Below, one piece after another: positions 10,228 to 18,418 of a DNA stretch of 64,000 nucleotides. A program made the translations under genes and the position numbers. The notes beneath the pieces were generated by a model. That model saw only the letters and a list, made by a program, of their open reading frames with translations. It did not search any database and was not told where the DNA came from. The stretch is from an uncultured Desulfobacter sp. Its GTDB lineage: Bacteria > Desulfobacterota > Desulfobacteria > Desulfobacterales > Desulfobacteraceae. The stretch is from the NCBI RefSeq assembly GCF_963666145.1, contig NZ_OY762614.1, forward strand, positions 3,710,501 to 3,774,500. Reading direction: 5' to 3'. Numbering within the stretch: the first letter of the stretch is position 1; every line of letters starts with the position of its first letter.

Positions 10228-10241
10228 ACCGTTCAGTCGTT
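10228..10241 (-). repeat. Right copy of a 14-bp inverted repeat
   Basis: ACCGTTCAGTCGTT is the exact reverse complement of 9765-9778; the match does not extend on either side. It lies just upstream of the orphan gene start. Confidence 0.6.
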
Positions 10242-10293
10242 TTTAAAGTATTTTGTCATTTACCACATTTTTCAGGTTCTGTCATTTGAGCGG

Positions 10294-10303
10294 GTACTTT
10301 GTG
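10294..10303 (+). repeat. Target-site duplication, left
   Basis: GTACTTTGTG occurs directly before the left IS end and again directly after the right end at 11555-11564, as expected for an 8-10 bp duplication made by an ISAs1-family element. Confidence 0.92.
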
Positions 10304-11554
10304 CAGGGCAAACGCATTTAAATAGTATTGACTCCAAGCACTTTCATGAGATAAGAATTGTCCCATCCTGCTTGCAGGCGTTTGACATTCATGCTCTTTT
10401 TCATACTGTTTTCCTGCTTAAGTAAGTTCGTAGCAATATGGCGCACTATTGCAAAATTTTCAGCGGCATTACCGACTCGTTTTCTACACTCATCTTCTCT
10501 GAACGAAACATCAAGCACCCAATGCAATTTATTTTCGATTCCCCAGTGAGCTCGAACTCTTTTTGCAAACTCTTCTGCATCCAAATTTTGGCTGAGCAGA
10601 TAATAGCTGGTCTCACATGAGATGTTATCTTTTATGTGACGTTCTCTTTCAACCATTCCGATACTTTGAAGTCCCTTCCAAAGTGGTTTGTCCTCTATCC
10701 AGTCAATATCTGAGATAACCCAATGACGCCTTATTTCAACGCGACCATGGTCACCTTCAACGCTGTCAAAATAACTTCTCGGGATTTCCTTAGGTTTAGC
10801 TTTTTTGACGCTATGAAAGAAGAGTTCGACGTCGTCGTATAGATCTCCGTGGTTTTTCTTCAGAGCCAAAGCATAATCCGCACCCTTATCGATTATTTTT
10901 TCGGCAATTTTTTTCTGGCATCCCATGGCATCTATGGTGACAGTAGTCCCTGAAATATCCAGCAGATCAAGTAAATCCGGAATTGCTGTGATTTCATTTG
11001 ATTTTTCATCCGTTTTTATCTGCCCCAGTACCAGGTTTGCATCTGATGCCCAGGCACTTACCACATGAATTGCGGATTTACCATTCGTTTTGTCATGTGA
11101 TCGTCTTAATGTTTTACCATCTACGGCGATAACAGTTTCCGGCAGTAGCGGACGTATAGAGGCAACCCAATCAATGAAAGCTGTCCGAAATTCTTCCGGA
11201 TCAATGATTATAAAAATCCTTCTGATTGTATCATGCGATGGAATTCCATTGGGCAACTCCAAAAACGTTTTTAACCAATCATATTTGGACTGGCCATATT
11301 GTTCAATTTCGTTCCATGTACTTGCACCGCAAATCACAGCGCAGACTGTAATTGCGAATATATCGATTAGATTATGCAACTTCTGCCTATCCAATCGAGG
11401 GTCATTTATCTTTGAGAACTCTGAGATCAGCGTAATATTTGAGGAGGTCATGACTGAGTTCCTTGAAATGAGGTTGTAAAAAGATTCTTACATATCAGGA
11501 ATGTTCAATTCTGCAAACCTCTCTTCAATCAGAAATTTTAATGCGTTTGCCCTG
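10304..11554 (-). mobile_element. Complete insertion sequence, ISAs1 family (1251 bp)
   Basis: Both ends are visible. The left end begins CAGGGCAAACGCATT and the right end, read inward, begins with the same 15 bases; 19 of the first 20 positions agree. Ten-base direct repeats GTACTTTGTG flank the element exactly. Inside is one intact transposase gene on the minus strand. Perfect target repeats and an undamaged transposase point to recent insertion. The base beyond the right end drops into a very AT-rich stretch and then the stub of a cytochrome gene. Confidence 0.95.
10318..11451 (-). CDS. ISAs1-family DDE transposase
   Basis: Full-length (377 aa) transposase that catalyses movement of the surrounding element. 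The N-terminal DDE_Tnp_1-associated region is recognisable (FSKINDPRLDRQKLHNLIDI, then CGASTWNEIEQYGQ), followed by the catalytic core with acidic residues in VIAVDGKTLRRS, TIDAMGCQ and SFREDECRKR. The stop lies 14 bp inside the left end and the start about 100 bp inside the right end, leaving little non-coding DNA. No frameshift or early stop is present, so it is probably active. Confidence 0.95.
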   Translation of the reverse strand: MTSSNITLISEFSKINDPRLDRQKLHNLIDIFAITVCAVICGASTWNEIEQYGQSKYDWLKTFLELPNGIPSHDTIRRIFIIIDPEEFRTAFIDWVASIRPLLPETVIAVDGKTLRRSHDKTNGKSAIHVVSAWASDANLVLGQIKTDEKSNEITAIPDLLDLLDISGTTVTIDAMGCQKKIAEKIIDKGADYALALKKNHGDLYDDVELFFHSVKKAKPKEIPRSYFDSVEGDHGRVEIRRHWVISDIDWIEDKPLWKGLQSIGMVERERHIKDNISCETSYYLLSQNLDAEEFAKRVRAHWGIENKLHWVLDVSFREDECRKRVGNAAENFAIVRHIATNLLKQENSMKKSMNVKRLQAGWDNSYLMKVLGVNTI

Positions 11555-11564
11555 GTACTTTGTG
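11555..11564 (+). repeat. Target-site duplication, right
   Basis: Second copy of GTACTTTGTG, abutting the right inverted repeat of the insertion sequence. Confidence 0.92.
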
Positions 11565-11740
11565 TTTATATATAAAAAATTATGAATTCACCATTCATAA
11601 AAACTTGCGAAATATTAAATTTACAGATGGTTGGCGAGCTATAGTTGAAACATATTCATATTTAGTCCATAGTTCTAAATATTTATCCAAAAGAAAAAAT
11701 CGTGTCCATTATCACAAAAAAAATTTAAATCGGTACCTGA
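11565..11740. other. AT-rich spacer, no gene supported
   Basis: This stretch is far richer in A and T than its neighbours. A forward reading of about 60 codons exists but has no ribosome site and a composition unlike real genes here. It separates the insertion sequence from the cytochrome stub and probably represents decayed or foreign DNA. Confidence 0.4.
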
Positions 11741-11914
11741 ATATTCACCCCTGATTCTGTTTTCAATACATGGACAACAGACCCCTCTGAACTTTACCGG
11801 CTGCGGCATGACGAGACCGGGAGTATCATGTGTGAGGCCTGTCACGGTTCCACCCATGCGGTTTATCCGGCCCATCATTTTATGAGGGACGCCGCGTTGA
11901 TTGAAGAGATGTAG
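11741..11914 (+). pseudogene. C-terminal stub of a multiheme cytochrome c
   Basis: The frame 11741-11914 reads as the tail of a multiheme cytochrome: YRLRHDETGSIM, then a CEACHG heme site followed by STHAVYPA, and a stop at 11912. The CxxCH motif followed by G-S-T-H-A and a proline is typical of the last heme of large periplasmic cytochromes. Directly upstream is a TGA (11738) and AT-rich DNA with no heme motifs, so the rest of the gene has been lost. It lies 66 bp before the hydrogenase maturation protease and may once have belonged to the hydrogenase locus. No start codon or signal peptide remains. Confidence 0.7.
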
Positions 11915-11980
11915 GTCATACAAAACCAACAACAATGAAATGAAGTTTGATACCGGTGCAAACGGACAGAGGAGCATGAA

Positions 11981-12481
11981 TTGAAGTCAAATCTTACGGT
12001 TCTCGGGGTGGGCAATATTCTCTACAGTGATGACGGGGTCGGTGTTCGCGTGATTGAAAAACTTCGTGAGGAATACAGGTTTTCAGACAACATTACCTTG
12101 GTGGACGGTGGTGTCCAAGGGCTCAATTTAATGGATATCATTTTAGATGCCGGCCGGTTGATTGTCGTGGACACGGTGCTCAATAACGGTCAGCCTGGGG
12201 ATATTTATCGGATTATCCATGAGCAGGCCCACGGACGGCTTCCGGCCGGAAATGCCTTGCACCAGGCGGATTTGATTGAAACATTGACCTTTTGCACCCT
12301 GCTGGGGCAGGTGCCGGACACCACGATTATCGGTATTGAACCCAAGGATTACACCACATTCAGTGATCAATTGACACCGCCAATTCAAGACCGGTTGGCG
12401 GATTTAACCCAAAAAGTTCTTGAAGAGATCGTAAATCAGGCGGGAGCTGATGAGGCTGTTACTCAAATATCCGGGAGCTGA
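11981..12481 (+). CDS. [NiFe] hydrogenase maturation protease (HyaD/HybD family)
   Basis: Cytoplasmic endopeptidase that removes the C-terminal tail of the hydrogenase large subunit after nickel insertion. The N-terminus has the family motif VLGVGNILYSDDGVGV; the conserved acidic residue near residue 18 and the Asp in VVDTV near residue 62 fit the nickel-binding positions, and the HQADLIETL helix near residue 95 supplies the family His. Length 166 aa is usual. The start is TTG at 11981, chosen because GGAG lies seven bases upstream and the nearby ATG at 11976 runs into a stop after two codons. It is the first intact gene of the hydrogenase cluster. Confidence 0.93.
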   Translation: MKSNLTVLGVGNILYSDDGVGVRVIEKLREEYRFSDNITLVDGGVQGLNLMDIILDAGRLIVVDTVLNNGQPGDIYRIIHEQAHGRLPAGNALHQADLIETLTFCTLLGQVPDTTIIGIEPKDYTTFSDQLTPPIQDRLADLTQKVLEEIVNQAGADEAVTQISGS

Positions 12482-12636
12482 CAGTTCGATATCGTAAGTA
12501 ACATCGCCTCTGCAGCTGTCGCTTGAATTGTTGAATGCGATGTGTTTGAGATTATAGGAAATAGTGTTGAAACTTGGCGAATAAATGGTTTGTCGTCAAT
12601 ATGTATCCAATTCCATTCTTAAGTTTGGGAGGCCAT

Positions 12637-13044
12637 ATGGTTCACAAACGTTCTATGTTTGCCACGGTGATGGTTGTTGCGACAATTCTGGCAACAACGG
12701 CCCTGGCCTATGAAGTCAACGAGGTCTTCATTTTGGAACGTCCCGACGGAAACACCGAGCTCAACCGGTGGATCGGTCCGGTGAAGTTCCCCCATGGAAA
12801 GCACACCATGTATTTGGCGTGTCTGGAATGTCATCACAAAGATTCTGCCAAGGAACTGGGTAAATTCGTCGCCTGTAGACAATGTCATACCGATGAGGAT
12901 CCAACTTACGAGAATGGGTTCTATCGGGCCTGGCATTCCAACGGGCCGCCCAGTTGTCTATGATGCCATGCCCTAACCCGGGCCAGAGGGGGCAAAAGTC
13001 CGGTTGGCTGTACGTCCGCCTGCCATAAATCCGAAAAAAAATAG
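12637..13044 (+). CDS. Cytochrome c3-like tetraheme protein with in-frame TGA at codon 109
   Basis: Periplasmic electron carrier expected to take electrons from the adjacent hydrogenase. A GGGAGG ribosome site precedes ATG 12637; a signal peptide ends at ALA-YE (about residue 24). Heme motifs are C62xxC65H, C80xxC83H, C107-L-[TGA]-C110H and C125xxxC129H, with the axial His pair in FPHGKH and the AWH segment aligning well with classical cytochrome c3. The TGA (12961-12963) falls between the Leu and second Cys of heme motif three; the same frame then runs on through heme four to a TAG at 13042. Classical c3 has Gly at this place (CVGCH), so GGA to TGA nonsense is simplest; selenocysteine recoding is the alternative. 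Without readthrough the product ends after 108 residues with two complete hemes. Confidence 0.8.
12964..12994 (+). other. Stem-loop immediately 3' of the in-frame TGA
   Basis: TGCC (12964-12967) pairs with GGCA (12991-12994) and CCCT (12971-12974) with AGGG (12987-12990), leaving a 3-base bulge and a 12-base loop. A hairpin right after a UGA is what a bacterial SECIS needs, but its apical loop starts only 11 bases from the UGA, closer than the usual range, so it is suggestive at best. Confidence 0.35.
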
Positions 13045-13054
13045 GGAGACCCTT

Positions 13055-14023
13055 ATGAACAGCACCAATCGGTTTGAACGGTATAAACTGACCCATGGCG
13101 GCAGAAAAATTGATCGCCGTGAATTCATGAAATTTTGTGGCGGCATGGCTGCGCTCATGGGCATGGAGGCCTCCTTTATTCCGGACATTGCCCATGCCCT
13201 GACCACCAAAAAACGCCCTTCAGTTGTCTATCTGCACGGTGCGGAGTGCACCGGTTGCACCGAAGGACTGCTCAGGGCCTCTGAGCCGTTTTTCGATGAG
13301 ATTCTCATGAATGTCATTTCCCTTGATTATTGCGAAACCGTTATGGCTGCGGCCGGCACGGCGGCCCACGGGGCACTGGCAAAGGCAGTGAATAATCCCG
13401 AAGGCTATATCTGTGTCATTGAAGGCGGTATCCCCACCTATCATGGCGGCGAGTACGGCAAAGTCGGCGGCGAGACCATATTTCAGCTTTGTGCCAGTGT
13501 GGCATCCAAGGCCAAGGCAACTATTGCCATGGGTACATGCGCCTGCTTTGGCGGTATCCAGGCTGCAGCCCCCAATCCGTCAGGGGCCAAAGGTGTCAAT
13601 GAGGCCTTGAAAGCCGTCGGGGTTAATGCCATCAATATTGCCGGTTGTCCGCCTCACCCTGCAAATTTTGTCGGCACGGTATTGTATATTTTAACCAAGG
13701 GGAAACTGCCTGCACTTGATACCTGGAATCGACCTGTCATGTTCTACGGGGAGACTGTTCATGATCGCTGTCCCCGGCAAAAGCACTTTAATCGCGGGGA
13801 ATTCGTCAAAAGTTTTGACAGTCCTGAGGCGAAACAAGGGTATTGCCTCTATCATATGGGATGCAAAGGCCCGTACACGCACAACAACTGCCCCAATAAC
13901 CTGTTTAACCAAGTGAACTGGCCGATTAAGGCGGGGGCACCATGCATCGGTTGTAGTGAGCCGAATTTCTGGGATGACTATTCTCCCTTCTATCGGCCAA
14001 TCATTGACGGCCCTAAAATTTAA
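13055..14023 (+). CDS. hynB: Periplasmic [NiFe] hydrogenase small subunit
   Basis: Electron-transfer subunit of a group 1 uptake hydrogenase, carrying three iron-sulfur clusters from the Ni-Fe site to the cytochrome. A Tat signal (RREFMKF, then a hydrophobic stretch ending AHA) shows export as a folded complex. Cluster ligands are visible: ECTGC near the mature N-terminus, GTCACFGG and GCPPHP for the proximal cluster, then DRCPRQKHF, YCLYHMGCKGP, CP and CIGCSEPNFWD for medial and distal clusters. ATG 13055 is preceded by GGGAGA; upstream in-frame codons would read through the end of the cytochrome gene and spoil the Tat signal. The gene sits 10 bp after the cytochrome frame and 128 bp before the large subunit. 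Confidence 0.95.
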   Translation: MNSTNRFERYKLTHGGRKIDRREFMKFCGGMAALMGMEASFIPDIAHALTTKKRPSVVYLHGAECTGCTEGLLRASEPFFDEILMNVISLDYCETVMAAAGTAAHGALAKAVNNPEGYICVIEGGIPTYHGGEYGKVGGETIFQLCASVASKAKATIAMGTCACFGGIQAAAPNPSGAKGVNEALKAVGVNAINIAGCPPHPANFVGTVLYILTKGKLPALDTWNRPVMFYGETVHDRCPRQKHFNRGEFVKSFDSPEAKQGYCLYHMGCKGPYTHNNCPNNLFNQVNWPIKAGAPCIGCSEPNFWDDYSPFYRPIIDGPKI

Positions 14024-14106
14024 CCGGACCCGCGTTGTATAACGGCCACGGGCCGTCCTTGGTCCATCTGCACCCAGACGTTGGCCCACAATAAAGATAA
14101 AAAGAA

Positions 14107-14133
14107 TCCAGTTCTCGTGCTGGAGACTTTTTT
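14107..14133 (+). promoter_or_regulatory. Possible attenuator hairpin between hydrogenase subunit genes
   Basis: TCCAG (14107-14111) and CTGGA (14120-14124) form a short stem followed by GAC and six T. It lies between the small- and large-subunit genes and could tune the subunit ratio or stabilise RNA; the five-pair stem is weak. Confidence 0.3.
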
Positions 14134-14151
14134 ATAAAAGGAGACTAAAGT

Positions 14152-15789
14152 ATGAGCCAGCAGGCAGCCAAACATACCGGCAAGCGACTCATTATCGACC
14201 CGGTAACCCGAATTGAAGGCCATCTAAAAATCGAAGTTGAAATTGAAAACAATCTTGTTAAAAATGCCTGGTCCAGCGCCCAGCTGTTCCGGGGGCTTGA
14301 ACCCATTCTCAAAGGACGCCCCCCCGAAGATGCCCCCCTGTTTACCCAGCGGGTCTGCGGGGTCTGTACCAATACCCATGCGCTGACCAGCATACGTGCC
14401 ATTGAAGATGCGCTTAAACTTAAGGTGCCGCCCCTTGCGGTTTTGATCCGTGAATTGATTCTGGCGGCGCTTGTCATCCACGATCACCTGGTTCATTTTT
14501 ATCACCTGCATGGTCTGGACTGGATCGATATGGCCGCAGCGCTTAAGGCCGACCCGTCCAAGGCCGGTAAGATCGTGGGGCAGATGAGCGCCCGGGATGA
14601 AAACCCGGCGGATCTGTTTATTGTACAAAAAAAGATTAAAGATTTTGTTGCATCCGGTCAGCTTGGATTTTTGGAGAACGCCTATTTTCTGGGCGGAAAC
14701 CCAGCCTACCGTTTGTCTCCCGAAGAAAACCTGATCCTGGCGGCCCACTATTTTGAGGGGCTGAGGGTTCAGCTGGAATTGGGCCGTGCCATGGCCCTGT
14801 TCGGCGGTAAAAATCCCCATTCCCAGTCCCTTGTGGTGGGCGGGGTAACCTGTTACGACAGCTTAAATCAGGAAACCATTGATCATTTTCGCAGCATCTG
14901 CCAAACCACTCTGGAATTTACGGAAAATGCCATGATGACCGATGTGCTTCTTTTGACCAAAGCCCATCCCGAAGCCTGGGCATACGGCAGAACAAGCAAC
15001 TTTTTTGATTTTAGTGATTTTGTCCATCCTGAAACCGGCAAAGACCCATATTTTAAAGCCGGCGTTTTGTGGAAAAATGACTTTAAGTCCGCAGCCAGCC
15101 TGGATATGAATGAAATTACCGAGCATGTTGCCCGAAGCTGGTATAAAGGCGACACCCCCCGCACACCCTATGAGGGAGAGACGGATCCCGCCTATACCAG
15201 TTACGAAGATAAAGATAAATATTCCTGGTCCAAGGCGCCCCGCTACAAAGGTGAGCCCATGGAAACAGGTCCGTTGGCCCGTCGGGCTATTGCCTATGCC
15301 AGAAATGAGACAGAGACCCGGACAATTCTGGACGGATTCATGAAACAGGCAGGCATGAAGCCAAACCAGCTTTTTTCCACCATGGGACGGACCATCTGCC
15401 GGGTGGTGGAAACCCTTATGCTGAGTCGTAAAATACATGCGTGGGTCGATGAGACCGAAAATCGCATAAAATCCGGGGACAGCACCATTTATAAAGCATG
15501 GCAGATGCCTGATACGGCCCAGGGGGTGGGGACCTGTTGTGTAACCCGAGGGGGCTTGTCCCACTGGATTCGAATTAAAGATAAAAAAATAGAAAATTTT
15601 CAACTGGTGGTGCCCTCCACCTGGAACCTGGGTCCCCGGTGTGCTGCAGGGAAAATAGGCCCTGTGGAAGAGTCTTTGATGGGATGTCCCAGCCCGGATC
15701 CGGACCGTCCAGTGGAAATTTTAAGAACGGTTCATTCGTTTGATCCCTGTCTTGCCTGCGCGGTTCATGTGATAGACCATACCCGGTAG
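14152..15789 (+). CDS. hynA: Periplasmic [NiFe] hydrogenase large subunit
   Basis: Catalytic subunit that binds the Ni-Fe(CN)2CO centre and oxidises H2. The L1 motif R67-V-C69-G-V-C72-TNTH and the C-terminal D531-P-C533-L-A-C536-AVH539 supply the four metal-binding cysteines; position 533 is Cys, so this is not a [NiFeSe] enzyme. The subunit has no signal peptide and would ride through the Tat system with the small subunit. The protease should cut after His539, leaving a tail of only six residues (VIDHTR), shorter than the roughly 15 residues I know from Desulfovibrio enzymes. An AAAGGAG site precedes ATG 14152. Length 545 is normal. Confidence 0.96.
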   Translation: MSQQAAKHTGKRLIIDPVTRIEGHLKIEVEIENNLVKNAWSSAQLFRGLEPILKGRPPEDAPLFTQRVCGVCTNTHALTSIRAIEDALKLKVPPLAVLIRELILAALVIHDHLVHFYHLHGLDWIDMAAALKADPSKAGKIVGQMSARDENPADLFIVQKKIKDFVASGQLGFLENAYFLGGNPAYRLSPEENLILAAHYFEGLRVQLELGRAMALFGGKNPHSQSLVVGGVTCYDSLNQETIDHFRSICQTTLEFTENAMMTDVLLLTKAHPEAWAYGRTSNFFDFSDFVHPETGKDPYFKAGVLWKNDFKSAASLDMNEITEHVARSWYKGDTPRTPYEGETDPAYTSYEDKDKYSWSKAPRYKGEPMETGPLARRAIAYARNETETRTILDGFMKQAGMKPNQLFSTMGRTICRVVETLMLSRKIHAWVDETENRIKSGDSTIYKAWQMPDTAQGVGTCCVTRGGLSHWIRIKDKKIENFQLVVPSTWNLGPRCAAGKIGPVEESLMGCPSPDPDRPVEILRTVHSFDPCLACAVHVIDHTR

Positions 15790-15843
15790 GCAGATTCGAG
15801 CGTCGGGGTGACAGACCTGGGGGATAATCGTCTTTGAATTCAA

Positions 15844-17337
15844 ATGTTTGATTCTCTGGCCATCGGCGACAATGATGCGGTTCGAAAAGAATTTGTCCGG
15901 ATGAGTGAAAAACTCAAAGGCCTTGAGATCTATGTGTATGATTTTGAGGGAACCGTCTTTTTCAGCACGGACATTGATAAAGTTGACACCCGCATCGCAG
16001 GGTTTATGAGCCCGGAGGCAGGCAGCGAGATTGAGCGGCAGCTTGAAATCGGCAAAAGCTCAGGGCTTTTTTTCCGCATGCAGATGGACGATCAGCCTTA
16101 CCGAGTGACAAGCAGTCCGATATTAAACAGAAATCGGTGCTTTCACTGCCATGGCAGCCAACGTAAGATCGTTGGCGGCATCACGGTCTTGTCTTCTGCA
16201 GCCTCCATCGAAAATGCCGTGAATCAAGGTAAAAGACAGAGCATTTTTGTGGGGGTCGCAGGGCTTGTTGTGGCCATGCTTTTTGTCTTTCTTTTTTTTC
16301 GTATTTTTGTAAATAAAAAAATAGAAATCATTATGGATGTGGCCAGAAGTTTACAAAATAAAGATTTTACCCGTACATTTGAAGCCAAAGGCGGCGATGA
16401 GATCAGTCAGATTCTATTTCAGATCAATGACGTTACCCATGATCTTGGACAAGCCATCCGGCAGATCAATGAAAATTCCAAATTGATTTTTGACGCTGCA
16501 AACGAACTCAACGACATTTCGGTCAATCTTAGCGAAACCAGCACCGGCGCAGCAGATCCGGCCACGGCGGCATCGGCTGCCGTTGAGCAGTTAAGCGCCA
16601 CCAACAAGGCCATTGCAGCCTCCATGGAGCAGGCCTCAATGTCATTGAATACCATTGCCTCTGCCATGGAAGAGATGGGGGCCACAGTCAATGAAATTGC
16701 CAAGAGTGCAGGGCAGTCCAATCAGATCACAAATGAGGTGGTCAGCGATTTTGAGTCCATTGTCGTGCAGGCGGAGCAACTGGCCGAACAGGCCCGGGAT
16801 GTGGATGTGGTGACCGATGAAATTCAGGCCATCGCCGAGCAGGTGAGCCTGCTGGCATTAAATGCAAAAATCGAGGCTGCCCGGGCAGGGGAGACCGGAA
16901 AAGGGTTTGCTGTTGTGGCCCAAGAAATTTCAGATCTTGCCGATGAAACCGGTAAATCCGCCACCCAGGCCAATGAAAAATTACAGGGGATTAAGGAATT
17001 TTCAGCTCGGATTTCGAAAAAAATAAGCAGCCTCTCTGAAAGTGTGGATGAATCCGGCCAGGCCATTGCCGGGATTTCCGCTGCGGTGGAACAGCAGAAC
17101 GCCGCCACCGGGGAGATTATAAAAAGTATTACCCAGATCACCGAAGAGATTCTTGACGTTAACAGCAACATTGGGCAAAGCGCCCTGGCCACCGAGGAAA
17201 TTACCAAAGAACTGGCTGTTACACAGGAGGGCGCCCAGGATGTCCAGGCCGACAGCCTCAAATTGACAAAGAACGCTGGCGTCCTGTCTGATTTAGCCCA
17301 GAACTTTATTGAAATCATCCGGGTCTTTAAGGTTTAG
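15844..17337 (+). CDS. Heme-sensor methyl-accepting chemotaxis protein, N-terminally truncated
   Basis: Chemoreceptor with a redox or gas-sensing heme domain of the Tll0287/DUF3365 kind: the sensor region contains NRCFHCHGSQRKIVGG, a c-type heme site, near residues 97-112. One membrane helix follows (about 135-160), then a HAMP-like linker and a full signalling domain with the hairpin tip EQVSLLALNAKIEAARAGETGKGFAVVA. Relatives start with a first membrane helix before the sensor; here the protein begins directly inside the sensor, a TGA lies two codons upstream and no good ribosome site is seen. Without the first helix the heme domain could not be exported for heme attachment, so this is probably a broken gene. 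It overlaps the convergent YitT gene by 11 bp. Confidence 0.8.
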   Translation: MFDSLAIGDNDAVRKEFVRMSEKLKGLEIYVYDFEGTVFFSTDIDKVDTRIAGFMSPEAGSEIERQLEIGKSSGLFFRMQMDDQPYRVTSSPILNRNRCFHCHGSQRKIVGGITVLSSAASIENAVNQGKRQSIFVGVAGLVVAMLFVFLFFRIFVNKKIEIIMDVARSLQNKDFTRTFEAKGGDEISQILFQINDVTHDLGQAIRQINENSKLIFDAANELNDISVNLSETSTGAADPATAASAAVEQLSATNKAIAASMEQASMSLNTIASAMEEMGATVNEIAKSAGQSNQITNEVVSDFESIVVQAEQLAEQARDVDVVTDEIQAIAEQVSLLALNAKIEAARAGETGKGFAVVAQEISDLADETGKSATQANEKLQGIKEFSARISKKISSLSESVDESGQAIAGISAAVEQQNAATGEIIKSITQITEEILDVNSNIGQSALATEEITKELAVTQEGAQDVQADSLKLTKNAGVLSDLAQNFIEIIRVFKV

Positions 17338-18319
17338 CTTTTTTCTTTTTCAAGGTATATCCCCCCCAGGTTTGTTGGGAGACCCCAACCACCATGAATG
17401 CATCGGGATCAATGCGATTGATGATGTACTTTACATCATACACCCGGGAGCGCAGCACGGTGAGATATAAGAGGGTACGCGCTTCGCCGGAATACCCGCC
17501 TGTGCCCTGCCACATGGTTACACTGCGCTTTAATTGGTTGATAATGGCATATCGCAAAGGTTCTGGATTTTTACTGATGATCATGAGTGTTCGCATCTGA
17601 CTGGTGCCTTCCAAGGCAAAATCCGCACTCATGCCTGCAATGAGAATCGCAAGAAAGGCCAGCAGGGAAGTCTCCCAGCTGAACACAAATCCTGCAATGG
17701 CAATAATGATAACATCCACATACAGGCCAGACTGGGACATGGGAAACCCTGTTTTATTGTAAATGATCCGGGAAATGATTGATGTCCCGCCGATGGTGCC
17801 CCCGAAACGGTAGATAATACCCGTCCCGATCCCAACGAGCAGTCCGCTGTAAATGGTCGCCAGAAGTTTATTCTCTGTGATGGGAAATTGAGAGAACACC
17901 GTTGGCATGTGAACAATAAGATATTCCGTGGCACCGGAAAACACGATAACGGCCAATGTGGAATTAAATATGAACCGCCACCTGCCCAAAGTGAAAAAGC
18001 CAAGGACAAATAATGGGATGTTTGCCGTAAAATAGAACAACCCCGGGGAAAATCCGGTCAGATGATTTACAATAATACCCAACCCGGAAACCCCGCCTGC
18101 GGCCAGGTTGTATGGCATTTGAAATAATACATAGCCAAAGGCGTTGAGCGCCGCGCCTATGGTGATGGCCAGCTGCTGGTTTGAAATGCGCAGAAGTTTT
18201 TGCCAACCGGGGGATTTAAGTTTTTGTTTCACTGCTTCTCTTAGTTTTCTCTGTGCCAAGTAGTACTCCTTTTTCTGGGGCCAATGGTCAATAAATTCAA
18301 TAGCCCAAATAACAATCAA
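17327..18319 (-). CDS. YitT-family membrane protein (DUF161/DUF2179)
   Basis: Integral inner-membrane protein of unknown transport role. After a basic N-terminal stretch, about five or six hydrophobic helices are seen from residue 50 (TIGAALNAFGYVLFQMPYNLAAGGVSGLGIIV, the family signature) to about 235, followed by a cytoplasmic DUF2179 ferredoxin-like domain (about 245-320: RTLMIISKNPEPLRYAIINQL). Length 330 is somewhat above average because of the N-terminal extension; a shorter start is possible. A perfect FNR-type palindrome lies about 100 bp upstream. Function of the family is not established. Confidence 0.88.
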   Translation of the reverse strand: MIVIWAIEFIDHWPQKKEYYLAQRKLREAVKQKLKSPGWQKLLRISNQQLAITIGAALNAFGYVLFQMPYNLAAGGVSGLGIIVNHLTGFSPGLFYFTANIPLFVLGFFTLGRWRFIFNSTLAVIVFSGATEYLIVHMPTVFSQFPITENKLLATIYSGLLVGIGTGIIYRFGGTIGGTSIISRIIYNKTGFPMSQSGLYVDVIIIAIAGFVFSWETSLLAFLAILIAGMSADFALEGTSQMRTLMIISKNPEPLRYAIINQLKRSVTMWQGTGGYSGEARTLLYLTVLRSRVYDVKYIINRIDPDAFMVVGVSQQTWGGYTLKKKKAKP

Positions 18320-18418
18320 GGGCTGTCCTGGTTTTCCGCCATGATTCAGCCCGCAACTTAAATTAAAATCGTTGTATGGGTTACGCAGGTTTTTTAAAAA
18401 TTAATGTGAACAAAACGC

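Noticed and set aside
11560..11754. 64-codon AT-rich frame right of the insertion sequence
   Set aside because: Start overlaps the target duplication, no ribosome site, composition biased to Asn/Lys/Tyr as in random AT-rich DNA.
14863..15603. Long minus-strand open frame opposite the hydrogenase large subunit
   Set aside because: Antisense of a certain gene, no ribosome site and no recognisable domain.
15742..15750. Possible selenocysteine in the hydrogenase active site
   Set aside because: The codon at the key position is TGT, giving DPCLAC, so this is a standard [NiFe] enzyme.
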